Origin: Phycomyces nitens
Taxonomy: Eukaryota > Mucoromycota > Mucoromycetes > Mucorales > Phycomycetaceae
Length of the DNA: 64,000 bases
Direction of reading: 5' to 3'
Assembly: GCA_022702545.1 (NCBI GenBank)
Contig: JAHRBC010000005.1
Span: 248,001 to 312,000, forward strand
Part shown: piece after piece, positions 21,900-32,141 of the stretch
How the letters are laid out: every line of letters starts with the position of its first letter
Position numbering within the stretch: the stretch's first letter is position 1
The notes under the pieces: generated by a model
What the model was told of the DNA's origin: nothing
Database searches by the model: none
What the model saw: only the letters and a program-made list of their open reading frames with translations
Position numbers and translations under genes: made by a program

Positions 21900-24000
21900 C
21901 TACCGGCCTACTTGATACTACTTGGATCGGGTGCTTCACTACTGAACAATACCTGAAAATAGGGACCGACGGCGATTTGGGTGGTTGCGGCAGTATTCTA
22001 ATACAATAAAAGTTATATTAGTGACATATATTCAAGAGTGCGGGTGTTGTTCAAGATGCGAGGTATTTTATACTTACATTGTAAGGGATGGATAAGAACG
22101 GACAAAGTGGGGCTGAGTTGTGCGGCATGGCATGGCATCTTGTATGATTAGATTGACTAGAGATGGGGTAAAGTAAATTAGTATGGGTGAATTGGGTAAT
22201 AGAATAATCGATTTACATACCAGAAACAGAGTTGACAATTAAGTAGAGGGATGTTACGTGATGACCAACAATAGATTCTTATTAAGAGTATAGAACAATA
22301 TTAGTAAATAGCCAGAATAATATTATGGAAAGAGATAAAGACCAAAAAAGGCATTACCATTATGATAACCAGTCGTAGATGATGAAGGGGCCAGATGGGG
22401 TGGACAGTGATGGCGGCGGTCTATAGTAGAATAAGAAACGTTAAAGGAGAAAATAGTTTGACACGAAGAGTTTTTACCAAGCCACCAATGACGATACCAT
22501 ATAATAGACCGTTTGAGTAGAGGAGGTCTATAAGATAAAAAGAGAGAATCAGAATAGTGTTATGGAAAGTATAAAGACTAAGAGACAGCATTACCATTAT
22601 GATAACAGTTGAGGATGATGGGGAAGCCAGATGGGGTGATTGATGGCGGCGGTCTATAGTAGAATAAGAAATGTTAGAGGATAAAATAGTTTGACACGAA
22701 AATATTTTTTACCAAGCCACCAATGACGATACCATATAATAGACCGTTTGAGTAGAGGAGGTCTATAAGATAAAAAGAGAGAATCAGAATAGTGTTATGG
22801 AAAGTAGAAAGACTAAGAGACAGTATTACTGTTATGATAACAGTTGAGGATGATGGGGGAGCCAGATGGGGTGATTGATGGCAGCGGTCTATAGTAGAAT
22901 AAGAAACGTTAGAGGATAAAATAGTTTGACACGAAAATATTTTTTACCAAGCCATCAATGACAATACCATATAATAGACCATTTGAGTAGAGGAGATCTA
23001 TAATATAAAAAGAGAGAATCAGAATAGTGTTATGGAAAGTAGAAAGACTAAGAGACAGCATTACCGTTATGATAACAGTTGAGGATGATGGGGGAGCCAG
23101 ATGGGGTGATTGATGGCGGCGGTCTATAGTAGAATAAGAAACGTTAAAGGGGAAAATTATTTGACACGATTTTTTACCATGCCACTGATGACCATACCAT
23201 ATAATAGGCGTGTGAACGGAATATGTCTATAAAATAAAAAGAGAGAATAACAATAATATTATAGAAAAGTATAGACCAAGAAATGGCATTACCATTATGA
23301 TAACCAGTTGTAGATGATGGAAGAGACGGACAGGGTGTGATGGGGGTGACCCAAGTAGAATAAACAACGTTAGAGAAAAAAGTTTGACACCAAAAGGTTC
23401 TTTTTACCATGACACTGATGACGATACCAATATAATAGACTGTGTGAGTGGCGGAAGGCTATAAGATAAAAAGAGAGGATCAGAATAATATTATAAAAAA
23501 TATAAAGACCAAAAAAAGATATTACCATTATGATTACAATCGTACATGAAGGAAGAGGTAGATGGGGTGATTGGTGGTGTGGTCTACAATAAAATAAGCA
23601 ACGTTAGAATAGAAAATCGTTTGACACAAAAAGATTTTTTTAGCCCAATATTGATGATTGAACCATATAATAAAGCTGTGTGAGTTGAGGAGGTCTATAA
23701 AATAAAAAAAAAGAGAGTCAGGATAATTTGCGAGATGCTAAAGGCACATTCAACTGACCACAGATTGTTTGGATGAGCAATGCAGGCAGGATGTATTGGA
23801 ATGAGCGCATGTTTATAAAGAAGCCGCTGATTTTTTAGTGTAAAGAGGTGTAAAAAAGAAAGAAAAAATGGGCCCGGATATAGGAAACGAGGGAAAGGAA
23901 AAAAGAGCAAAAAGAAAAGAATACAAGGATATATAATTTGAAACAGAGACAGAATAGGTGTAATGGATAGAATCTAAAAACAAATGGAGCCATTCATTAG
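21900..24000 (-). other. Putative multi-micro-exon transcript of CACTA-2
   Basis: On the minus strand, from about 23900 leftwards, short segments of about 45-65 bases alternate with GT...AG stretches of about 55-80 bases. Donors are GTAAT, GTAAAAA, GTATG and GTAAG; acceptors are CTTATAG, CTACTATAG, ACAAG and ATTAG after pyrimidine tracts. The leftmost segments (near 21960-22140 and 22220) match the order seen in CACTA-6 at 51480-51800. It starts back to back with the accessory gene and reads towards the left end. No single long frame survives conceptual splicing of the repeated part (50 + 59 bases is not a multiple of three). It may be non-coding, or use exon skipping. Transcription is inferred only from splice-site pattern and conservation. 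Confidence 0.45.
22380..23700. repeat. Tandem array of about six 233-bp exon-intron modules
   Basis: The landmark GTTTGACAC (or TTTGACAC) recurs at about 22457, 22689, 22923, 23159, 23382 and 23619, a spacing of 223-237 bp. Each unit holds two exon-like blocks (minus strand: ACCTCCTCTACTCAAACGG... and ACCGCCGCCATCA...) and two intron-like blocks. Inner units are most alike and outer ones more diverged. CACTA-6 has a single copy of the equivalent segment (about 51900-52080). Confidence 0.8.
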
Positions 24001-24227
24001 TGTGTACAAGAAGTGTTTGGATCCGCTCATCAAACTCTTTTTTTATAAATACTCTGTATTTTATATTCTCAAAGGCCTGTTCACACACAACACACCCTTC
24101 TGCTTCCCAAAACCTTTCAATAAAACAAATATCAATTGTATGTATAAGACATTACATATTTTATATGAGATCCCATGAAATAAAGACAATTAACAATTGA
24201 AAATTATTATTTGATATTTTGTAGATT

Positions 24228-25436
24228 ATGGCAAACAGACGTGCAATTGCTCCTCGAACAACCGACGAGTTCAGGGAATTGATGGACAGATTGACTAGTG
24301 TGGAGGCTGGTTTGTCCAATGTGACTGGAGAGGTGCGTTCTGTTGGCACCAGGCTAGCCACCATGGACACCAGGCTTGGTGTTATCATCCAAGATGGTGC
24401 CAGTACCATTGCCATCTTGGATGGTTTTGGAAATGTCCCTGGGGCAACTTCTTCTGCCCCCGTTGCTGCTGCTTCCGTTGCTGCTGCCCCCATTGTTGCT
24501 GCCCTCATTGTTGCTGCTCCCGTTGCTGCTGCTCCTCTCTCCCCCACTGTGGTTGCACTTGCTGCGTTTGAAGCTCCTCAAATGCAGGAAACCAACTGCG
24601 TATGTGAGTATATACTATTGAAATATATTGCTAGTCTAATACCTTCTAAAAATATATTAGGGCTTCATCAGACGCTACCTGAAGACCCAAAACTTCAGGT
24701 CCAACAACCCAGACTTGGTTGAGGCTAACAACCGAAAGCCTAGCTGGAGAACGGACGTGGCCTTTAACGAGAGTCCCAACAAAGAGTTGGTACTCGAGAT
24801 AATGGCCTATCTCCAGCCAAGGTTTCTCGAGTCTGGGTTGAGGTACCCTGACCTCTGCCGGTATATATACACCAACTTCAATGGAAGGCGGACTCAGGAG
24901 AAGAAGTCTTTTGAGAAGCGAGCAGAAGCGAATGCTCGCTCAAGAAGAAATGGCCGTCAGGCGGACGTGAGTTATTATTTTTATTATGAAAAGGATTCCT
25001 ATTAACTCAATTGACAATCATATATTTCATCAGCATCTCACTCGCCGCCGGGAGGCATACTCCAATAACAAGGCGGTGATTGACCAAGAAATGGACCGGG
25101 ACTGCAGCAATCTCATCCAAAAGGCAGCAATGTCTGAGGGTGAGTCTGACGATGAGGGGAGCGATGCTTCGTTCGGGCGTCGCATCCTCACTGCGCGCCC
25201 AAGCTGGCGAAGCGACAAGGTAAATAAATTCGCAAAGAATATTGTTTATTATTTTTATAGAATACTAATGAATATTTTAGTTCAATCATTTCCTTGAACT
25301 CGTCGATGACTACGTGCTTGCCGGCTTGGGAACAAGACATCGTCAGATGCTTCGTCAAAAGTTTGGCCGCGTCGACGAAGTAGCAGTCCCAGAGGGAATG
25401 GTCCCTCCCCCGCCTGAATGGGCCGTTAGAAATTAA
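24228..25436 (+). CDS. Accessory protein of CACTA-2 (unknown function, WRSDK-type)
   Basis: Four exons are supported by splice sites and by homology to the other copies: 24228-24603, 24661-24966, 25034-25219 and 25281-25436. Exon 1 encodes a likely coiled-coil segment (MDRLTSVEAGLSNVTGEVRS) and an Ala/Pro-rich linker. Exon 2 has SWRTDVAFNESPNKELVLEI and a basic end (NARSRRNGRQAD). Exon 3 has KAAMSEGESDDEGSD and ARPSWRSDK, an acidic patch followed by the family motif. Exon 4 has FNHFLELVDDY and ends PPPPEWAVRN. I recognise no named domain. It converges on the transposase with 145 bp between stops. Probably a nuclear DNA-binding or regulatory partner of the transposase (inference). Confidence 0.75.
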
Positions 25437-25581
25437 AAAAATTTAAAAAAAAATAAAAAAACCTCATCTTTGCTCCTCTCATGCACTCAATCCTAAAGAC
25501 TCATTCAAATCCTATACTTGTTTATTTTATTCTGGTATGCAATCTTGTTTAAAAATGAGTAAAGACATATTTTATTAAAAC

Positions 25582-28500
25582 TTAAGCATATATTTTTTTA
25601 GGTAAAGGGATAACCAGTATCTTCTTTACATTATTTTGGGTCATATGTTCAGCCAGTGCTACTTCTAACAGAATGCGATGTACAGGCACAATACTGTGGT
25701 AGTTGGCTGGAGAAAATTGTGGCCTACAAATGTCAACACTTTCATGTTCTCTTGTACGCTCGGAATCAAAGACAAACCAGCGAACGTACGCGAAAACATG
25801 TTGCTTATTGTGATGACGATTTAGTCGGCCATGAGACATAGGGGGCATAGACTGGGAATGGACAAACATATATTGAATCTCGCCTGTGTACGCAGTCGGA
25901 TTTTCGTCGTCATTTCCAGAGAACAGAGCTTGAACATAAGAACCATGACCGACAGTACCCTTCTTGCCTTTGTATGACTGGCCAAGGAGATCGATAGACG
26001 CGATCTTGCATATTTGGTTGTCAACAAAATACGGCGAAGATGAGGCATGTCGGTAATCCACTAAATCTGGCTTTGCATATACGAGCTTATAGTGTTCCAA
26101 GAGATAGGGATATTCAAGGTCGTTCATTGATTCATACGGTTTCATAGAGAGTGGCAACGCAGAAGGAGGGAGAGGTTCGTTGCCTTTGATAGAGAGTGGA
26201 TTCATAGAGGCTTGCATAAATGCTCTCAACCGGAAAGGGCCTTGAGACATGGCATAGGAGGGGGCATAGGAGGAGGCATGGGAGGAGGCATGGGATGGGG
26301 CATAGGATGGGGCATAGGAGGAGGAGGTAAGCTTGGACATAAAGGGGCGGAAGGGGGTTTGACTGGGACATTGAAGAACAGAAGATACATAATCGCCCTT
26401 GTATGCATCATTAATAAAGTTCTTCATGTAGGTGGACTCAAAGCCGTCTCGTCTGTTGGTCTTGATGTTTTTTAACAATCCATTATATCTCTCAAATGAA
26501 AACAGCCAATAACCGTACACTGGTCCAAAATCACGAATAATGGTATGAAGATGAAGGTGTAGGTGCATGTTACAAGTGAGAAGATTCGCAGGATATAGGG
26601 ACTGACATCTTCGACCGAACGTTTCCAGGAAATCGTGGGCATCGGTTGCCTCGGAAAACGAGATTGCTGGCTTGACCAAAAGGCGGCAGGCATCAACGAA
26701 GCTGATCCAGTTGTTGAAGTTGTCAGGAGGGAGCACACCTTTCAACAGGACTGGAGAGTATACGAGGACCCAGGACTTCCACTCGTCTGCTTTCATGTAG
26801 GAAAAGCCTTTTCCGATCTTGCCTTTGAGGACAGCATAATCGGCCGGCAGAACCATAGACTCGGCAGTCTTTTGCATGGCAGCAAGATCACGGTCTGTGA
26901 TCAGGCCATCGTCAATCCACCTCTCGACCATTCGCTTGGCCGTACCCAAGAAGAGATTGTGCATGGGATCAATGATCGTGCAGCGAACAACGTCAAAGTA
27001 TCCAAGGCGATGCAACTGGGACCATCGAACACCATTTTCGATTTCCAGCTGATGCCTTTCTGAGGGCGTACTGGCACTCTTCCACACCTCAGCATGCAAC
27101 CGATTTTCGACACCACTGCGAAGGGACCACTGTGCAGAGTCGAAGCCACGAAAGTCAACGCTGTTTGTTCCGTCCAAACGAGAGAAACCACGACTACACT
27201 TGAAGCATGCATGGGTGCTGTTGTGGGAAGTAAACCCACTCGTCTTTCTGGCAGCTGGAATGTTGCACGCCACCATAAACAACGCAGCACGGACGGTAAC
27301 ACCTGATGAACACTCGGCAGTTCGCATCTTCACACCAACGTACAGCTCTTCCAAATCGTCCACCAACGGCTTGAGATAGTGGTTGATCTCGTCAGATTTT
27401 GGTTCCTTGGGCCCAGGCATAAGTCCAACAAGAATGATGTTCTCTGCCTTGAATCGCTCAGCCCTAGGAAGATTGTTGACGGCCAAGTAGATCGCACCAC
27501 AGGAATAGGTCACCCCATCGAACGGCTGGAACCAGTCAACGTTCAATGTCAGCATGAGAGAACGTGGGTCTTGGACAAAAGAAACACCATTCGAGTCCTT
27601 GAGCTCCTTCCACATGGCGCCGTCGTACACATCGCACATCATGTCTTCGACCTTCAGCTCCTTGTTCCAATGGCGGAGTCTTGCTTCGAAATCTGGGCGG
27701 AGGAAAAACACTCTCAACGCCTGCTTGACAGAATGGTAGTTGTATTGGCGTCTGGCTACCAAAGCACCTGATGATGACACCTTCATCAACTGGGAATCGC
27801 AAGAGGAACGTGCTCCTGGCTTCTGGAAATCGCACCGAAGGGGAACAGACCCAGCTTCCTCGTACACCTTGTGACAATCCTGGCACACAACAGATTTCCT
27901 TATTCCTTGGGACATGGCTGAAAATCCTGTCATGCGCTGCAGACCAAGCAGGCTTGTGGGCAGTTGGAAATCTTGATCATAGATTGTCAAGAGCTTGTTG
28001 ACAAACTCGATCAAGACAACGGCGCCCTTGTCAACCACATAACGGGATGCAAACAGGACAACAGAAATGGCGATGAACCTGTGCACTGGGTTTTCAGGCA
28101 TTTGGGGGAGGCAAAAGGATCTATTTTAAAATGGAAAATATTAACACCCAATTTTTAGGCTTTTTCTCTATTTAACACTGACCTTCACCATCCAACTCCT
28201 CAACTTCAATCTCTTCCAAATTGCCCTCGTCGTCATCATCACCACCGTCCATCTCATTCTCATCGGCATCGGCATCAGCATCGGCATCGGCATTAGCCTC
28301 ATTGTCAGCACCAATTTCGCCATGATCGGCAAAAGGATCGGCTTCCAAAAACGGCGAGTTCTCCTGATCACCAAGTACATCTGAGGACCCGACTTTATGG
28401 AACAAGGTAGCCAGATATAGAATATAGTAGTTATTTAGTTTCTATTGCTATGCCAATAAATAATCCTTACGTTCAAAATCAACATCTATCATATTGCGTT

Positions 28501-28713
28501 GAGAGGAGATTTCTAGTAAAATATATTATGATACAATTCATAGAGTGTTTACAAAAGTAACTTGCCCCTTTCGCAATTTTCAAGACGCTCTAATCTTGCT
28601 CTCTTTGCATGACGTTGAGCAGTCAGTTTCTGGACAAGACTGTAACCATTCTTGCTTGTACTGCATCTAGGGCAAAAGCACTTCTCATTGTAGACATCGG
28701 AAGTAGAAGACAT
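25582..28713 (-). CDS. Tnp2-like CACTA transposase of CACTA-2, intact
   Basis: It starts at the ATG at 28713 (MSSTSDVYNEKCFCPRC, a Cys/His N-terminal motif with QRHAKRAR). A short exon ends near 28471. An acidic exon follows (about 28183-28406, rich in D/E/A), then an uninterrupted long exon 25582-28120. Family motifs in order are LTLNVDWFQPF, GLMPGPKEP, IDPMHNLFLGTAKRM, NMHLHLHLHTIIRDFGPVYG and FSFERYNGLLK. It ends LPKKIYA. The length (more than 900 residues) fits Tnp2-type transposases. Aspartates in the first and third motifs and the glutamate in FERYN are candidate catalytic residues. A Ser/Ala/Pro/Tyr repeat (SYAPSHASS type, about 26260-26320) is peculiar to this copy. Exact borders of the two small exons are uncertain. 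Confidence 0.85.
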
Positions 28714-28934
28714 GGTATTTGTGTATTGAAGTTTAAACAAAAAGGAAACAAGTGTTACATATGCTTTATTTGCTACGGTTTTATAAGAGTATAAAAATAT
28801 TATCTCCTGTTCTTTATATCCGAGCCAATTAAATACAATAAAACAATATTTTCAAGGTGATCACAAAAAAACGTGTTGAGTTGCAAATTTGCTTCAGCTT
28901 TCTCCACGTTCTCAGTTAACTGTGCACAGTAGAA

Positions 28935-28955
28935 TAGCCCACCGTTTTCCCAGTG
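28935..28955 (-). repeat. Right end of CACTA-2
   Basis: Ends ACCGTTTTCCCAGTG, followed by the duplicated ATG at 28956-28958. Confidence 0.85.
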
Positions 28956-29495
28956 ATGCTTGCTGCACTTCCTCAGCACAGCGTGCTTTATGCCAGTACC
29001 TTTGGCACAGATGTCAAACAATTGGAGGAAATCGTGAAACACGGCTCCAATCTTGACAGCAACAACAACAACGATACAACAATCCCAGGATGCACAAATG
29101 CCAGTATGTGGTTTAGCACACCCGACTGTGCTCAGTTAGCTGCCGACACATACCAAAGACCAGTCTGCGTCTATTCAGACAACCAATCAATTCCTTCCGC
29201 CTCTTTCCTGCCTTTTGGCATTCCAAAAAACAACAAACAAAGCATCCAACCTCTGATCTTGAATCATGTTAACAATAATCACTGGACAACTGTCAGCCTA
29301 TCTAGAAACACCTCTAGAAAATGGCCGACCATATCATCACTGTTCTTTCTTGGATGCCAACGGAATAACATTCCGGATAACTTTGATAGTCATTGGAACA
29401 AACTAAAAGAGTTCAACAAGCATGATCGCAGAAATGCCATGCTTTCTCTTTCCTCGCATCCAGATGAAATTGTCGATCTCACCAACATTAATTAA
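28956..29495 (+). pseudogene. MULE OTU-protease C-terminal part (continuation of 18839-21383)
   Basis: The frame continues the OTU-like domain cut at 21383: before the insertion it reads KFPLVKKDM, after it LAALPQHSVLY. It contains WFSTPDCAQLAADTY and the motif NNHWTTV, whose histidine is the likely partner of the Cys in PDGWCGF. It stops at 29493-29495. OTU domains cleave ubiquitin-like linkages. Fusion to MULE transposases is known in some eukaryotic elements; its role in transposition is not established here. Confidence 0.75.
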
Positions 29496-30884
29496 CTTTT
29501 CTATATTTATCTCTTTTATTTTTTGTATTTCTTTTACTCTTCACTTCTATTATTATTATCATACTTATCATTCACTTTATTAGCTAGACTTCTCTTAAAT
29601 ATATCCATTATATCAATTTGTTTCTTTGTATTAATCCAAGTCTATCACTCCAAGTTAAGTGATTCTCTGTACTGCTTTTTCATGAATACTATTCGTGGGA
29701 ATTTGTTTACCCTGATAATTACAAACATAATCAACAAATCACAGCTCATAAATTAAGATTTATGTTACACTGATCGATCAAAATCTCTTTGAGATATGCG
29801 ATACCTTGAGTATTCAAGTGATTAATCAATCATTTCAACAGATATAGCAATGTAATTTTAAGTAAAGGTAGCGATAAGATAGTAAAATGTACAAAGTAAT
29901 TTTCATTTGATTCTAATCACTCAATTATGAGAAAATGATTTTAATATGTGAAAATTTTGGATTTTTTCAATGAAAAAATAATATGTATTTGGTTGTAGAA
30001 TCACTTTTTTCTCATTCATTTTTTATCAAACTTTTGCAGTATCTATATATTACTTATATATTTTTGAATTTCTAATTTGTTTGACAATTTTTAGATATTT
30101 TTTTATTTTTGATATTTTTGATGAAATATCTCTTGAACATATTGCAATGAAATACAAGAAAGACATTTTAAAACAAGAATTAAAATAAAAAATAAAAAAT
30201 AAAAACAGGTATGTTATATAAAAAAATATATCTATAACCGTGTAAACTTTTATAGACCTGCAAGCCATCAATGGCATCCTGTTCATCATCAAAGTTTTCA
30301 GAAAATGTCTAGTTTGCATGGATTATTTTATTTTATACATAAATCGCAGAAAATGATAAATATATGATTCCAAGTTCAGGTTAAGCCACAAAATGCTTAC
30401 TCATCAACCCATAAATGTATTTCATTTGTCTACGGAATTTGAACACATCACAATATTCACAAATATTAGATTTTCTTCAGACAAAGTATTTGATTCTTTC
30501 ACTTGATAGTTACAGTGAGAATATATAGTATAAAAAAGTATAATGTACCAAATTATTATAATATAATATAATAATTCTTTTAAATACTCTAAATGTAAAT
30601 GTGAAGCGCAATACATATTTATTTTTGATTATCAAATTCATTGAAAATATTTGCGAAACTAATTGATAATTTTTTGTTGTTTTTCATGGTTTACTGTGAC
30701 ACCACATATTTTTTGATGCTACACAACATATCTCATTAGACTTTGCCTTTCATAAATACTATGAAAAAGATTCATATTTAAGAATAAAGCAGCTATTATA
30801 ATATTTGAATAGGTTTTAAAAAGATATACACTATCTTAAAATTTATTTTTAATAAAAATAACAAGTAAGATCATTTTGTTATTG
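29496..30884. other. AT-rich 3' region of the MULE, no gene seen
   Basis: About 1.4 kb of strongly AT-rich sequence between the MULE gene and its subterminal repeats. Only short chance frames occur. It has no homology to the CACTA copies or LTR units in this window that I can see. Confidence 0.6.
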
Positions 30885-31075
30885 GGCACGACATTTTGAA
30901 TTTTTTAACTCAGATAACTCTGAATGGGAGCAGACGTTTCTCGGGACACGACATTTTAAGCGGGCACGACGTTTCTTGGGACACGACGTTCTAAGCGGGC
31001 ACGACGTTTCTTAGGACACGACATTTTAAGCGGGCACAACGTTTCTTAGGACACGACGTTTCTTGAAAGGATATA
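30885..31075 (+). repeat. Subterminal tandem repeats of the MULE
   Basis: About three tandem units of roughly 35 bp combine GGGCACGACGTTTCTT and GGACACGACATTTTAAGC, preceded by one diverged unit at 30885. The core GGGCACGACGTTT equals the outer end of the element, in direct orientation to the left end. They may be extra transposase-binding sites. Confidence 0.8.
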
Positions 31076-31261
31076 CAATCTTTAGATATCATGGTGTTTG
31101 GATGTTTTTATAAAGTTTGTTACCACAATATACACTCAATGGCACAAATATACATTGAGAATACAAACTAAAGTTAATATTTCACCTCCATTATGAATTA
31201 GAATCCTTTTTAACGCATGTCATTTATAGAAGAAATATTGCAGTGTTAGGGACCAGATATA

Positions 31262-31342
31262 TTTGTTAGATACCGGACAGCAAGTCACAATTAAAATGTC
31301 CGGTAAAATCAAAACATTGTGCCGCTCAAAAACGTCGTGCCC
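31262..31342 (-). repeat. Right terminal inverted repeat of the MULE
   Basis: Reverse complement of the left end: it ends AAACGTCGTGCCC at 31342 and carries GTCCGGTAAAAT and CAAGTCAC inward. Confidence 0.75.
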
Positions 31343-32141
31343 CTAAGTTTAGCGTCATCTGATTCTCCTCCGGACATTGCTGCCTTGGGGAGTGCATTGG
31401 CACAATCCCAGCCCATCTCTTGGTTGATGGCAACCATGTTGCTGCCGTATGCCTTTGTTTGGCGCTTGTGGTTCTAATAATAATCTTGTTATTATTTTTG
31501 GAATAGATTTTTAATATATCAAGAATAACTTACTTCACCAGCACGTCTGGCTCTCCGTGAACATGTGTTTGTGATCTCTTTTGCAGCAGCAGAGATCTTC
31601 TCCTGTTTGCATCTGTTGATGAAGTTTTTGTGGAGCTTATCACAAAGATCCTTGGTTCTCATCCCATCACCAGCAAACTTGCACTCCAGGACAACAAGAA
31701 GCCTGTTCACTAACTCCTTGTTTGGAGTCACATTAAAGTGAACATCCGTGTTCCACCTGGGCTTGTTGGTGTTGGCCAAGATCTCTGCTGGAATATTTGC
31801 ACGGAAATTTGGCTCCCATAAGAACTCACAGATCTTTCTCTGATATAGTAAACAAGTTAATGAATTGATAACATAGTATAAGGTATAATGCTTACATTGA
31901 CCTCCACTGATGTTTTATGGCTGGGTCTGGCCAAACCAATGGCCTCCACAACCGCAACATTGCTGGGTTCACTGGTGGCAGTGGCAGGAACCTCTTCTCC
32001 AAAATTGTCAATGGCCTTAATGGCTTCACGGGTTCCAGCAATGATGACACCAAGTCTGGCATCCATCGTTACCAGTTTGGTGTTGGAGGTCACCAACTCG
32101 CCTTCTACATTGGTGACTTTATCTTCCACTCTGGTCATGTT

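Larger units (their letters stand above)
21384..28955. mobile_element. CACTA-2: intact two-gene Tnp2-type element inserted in the MULE
   Basis: The ends are CACTGCAAAAACTGTGGGGTA (left) and, read inward from the right, CACTGGGAAAACGGTGGGCTA, matching at 17 of 21 positions. A 3-bp duplication, ATG, flanks it (21381-21383 and 28956-28958). Removing the 7572-bp insert rejoins the OTU reading frame of the MULE. It holds an accessory gene (plus, 24228-25436), a convergent transposase (minus, 25582-28713) and, to the left, a minus-strand chain of short exon-like segments with tandem modules. Both main genes are open, so this copy could be autonomous. Confidence 0.9.
18597..31342 (+). mobile_element. 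MULE with an OTU-protease domain, itself interrupted by CACTA-2
   Basis: Long inverted ends match over about 80 bp: GGGCACGACGTTTT at 18597 and its reverse complement ending at 31342, with shared inner blocks TTTTACCGGAC and GTGACTTG. The element sits in an exon of the CACTA-1 accessory gene. Flanking 9-mers (CAATCTTAA and CTAAGTTTA) agree at only 5 of 9 positions, so the target duplication is decayed or the boundary is slightly off. The insert without CACTA-2 is about 5.2 kb. It encodes one MULE transposase with SWIM and OTU-like domains. Confidence 0.8.
14814..32141. mobile_element. CACTA-1: Tnp2-type element interrupted by a MULE and cut on its right
   Basis: The left end is CACTGGAAAAACCCC at 14814, preceded by GTC. 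It encodes a Tnp2-like transposase (plus strand, 15055-18161) converging on an accessory gene (minus strand, 18288 onward). That gene is interrupted by the MULE at 18597-31342 and resumes at 31343. Its first exon is cut at 32141 by the CACTG end of another element. No right CCAGTG end belonging to this copy is visible, so it is a remnant. The host sequence at its left end is solo-LTR unit 4. Confidence 0.75.
18288..32141 (-). pseudogene. Accessory gene of CACTA-1, split by the MULE and 5'-truncated
   Basis: Minus-strand exons, 5' to 3': 31896-32141 (cut at its 5' side; TRVEDKVTNVEGELVTSN, probably coiled-coil), 31534-31839 (RWNTDVHFNVTPNKELV; CSRRARRAGE), 31343-31473 (KAAMSGGESDD), then the MULE, then 18509-18596 (TGRRHVIKTICPSWRSDE) and 18288-18449 (ends LAQWALRNGP). 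The exon broken by the MULE reads in a consistent direction on both sides and matches undisturbed copies in CACTA-2 and CACTA-6. The function of the protein is not known. Its constant pairing with the transposase suggests an end-binding or regulatory role, comparable to TnpA in plant CACTA elements (analogy only). Confidence 0.75.

Noticed and set aside
22380..23700. Plain satellite DNA as the only explanation of the 233-bp repeats
   Set aside because: Each unit keeps paired GT/AG sites and pyrimidine tracts in register, and a single copy occurs in CACTA-6. It is more than a simple satellite, though transcription is unproven.
23813..24088. Minus-strand 91-codon frame upstream of the CACTA-2 accessory gene
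   Set aside because: It overlaps the proposed start of the micro-exon unit but is not matched as a frame in CACTA-6, so it is not called as a CDS.
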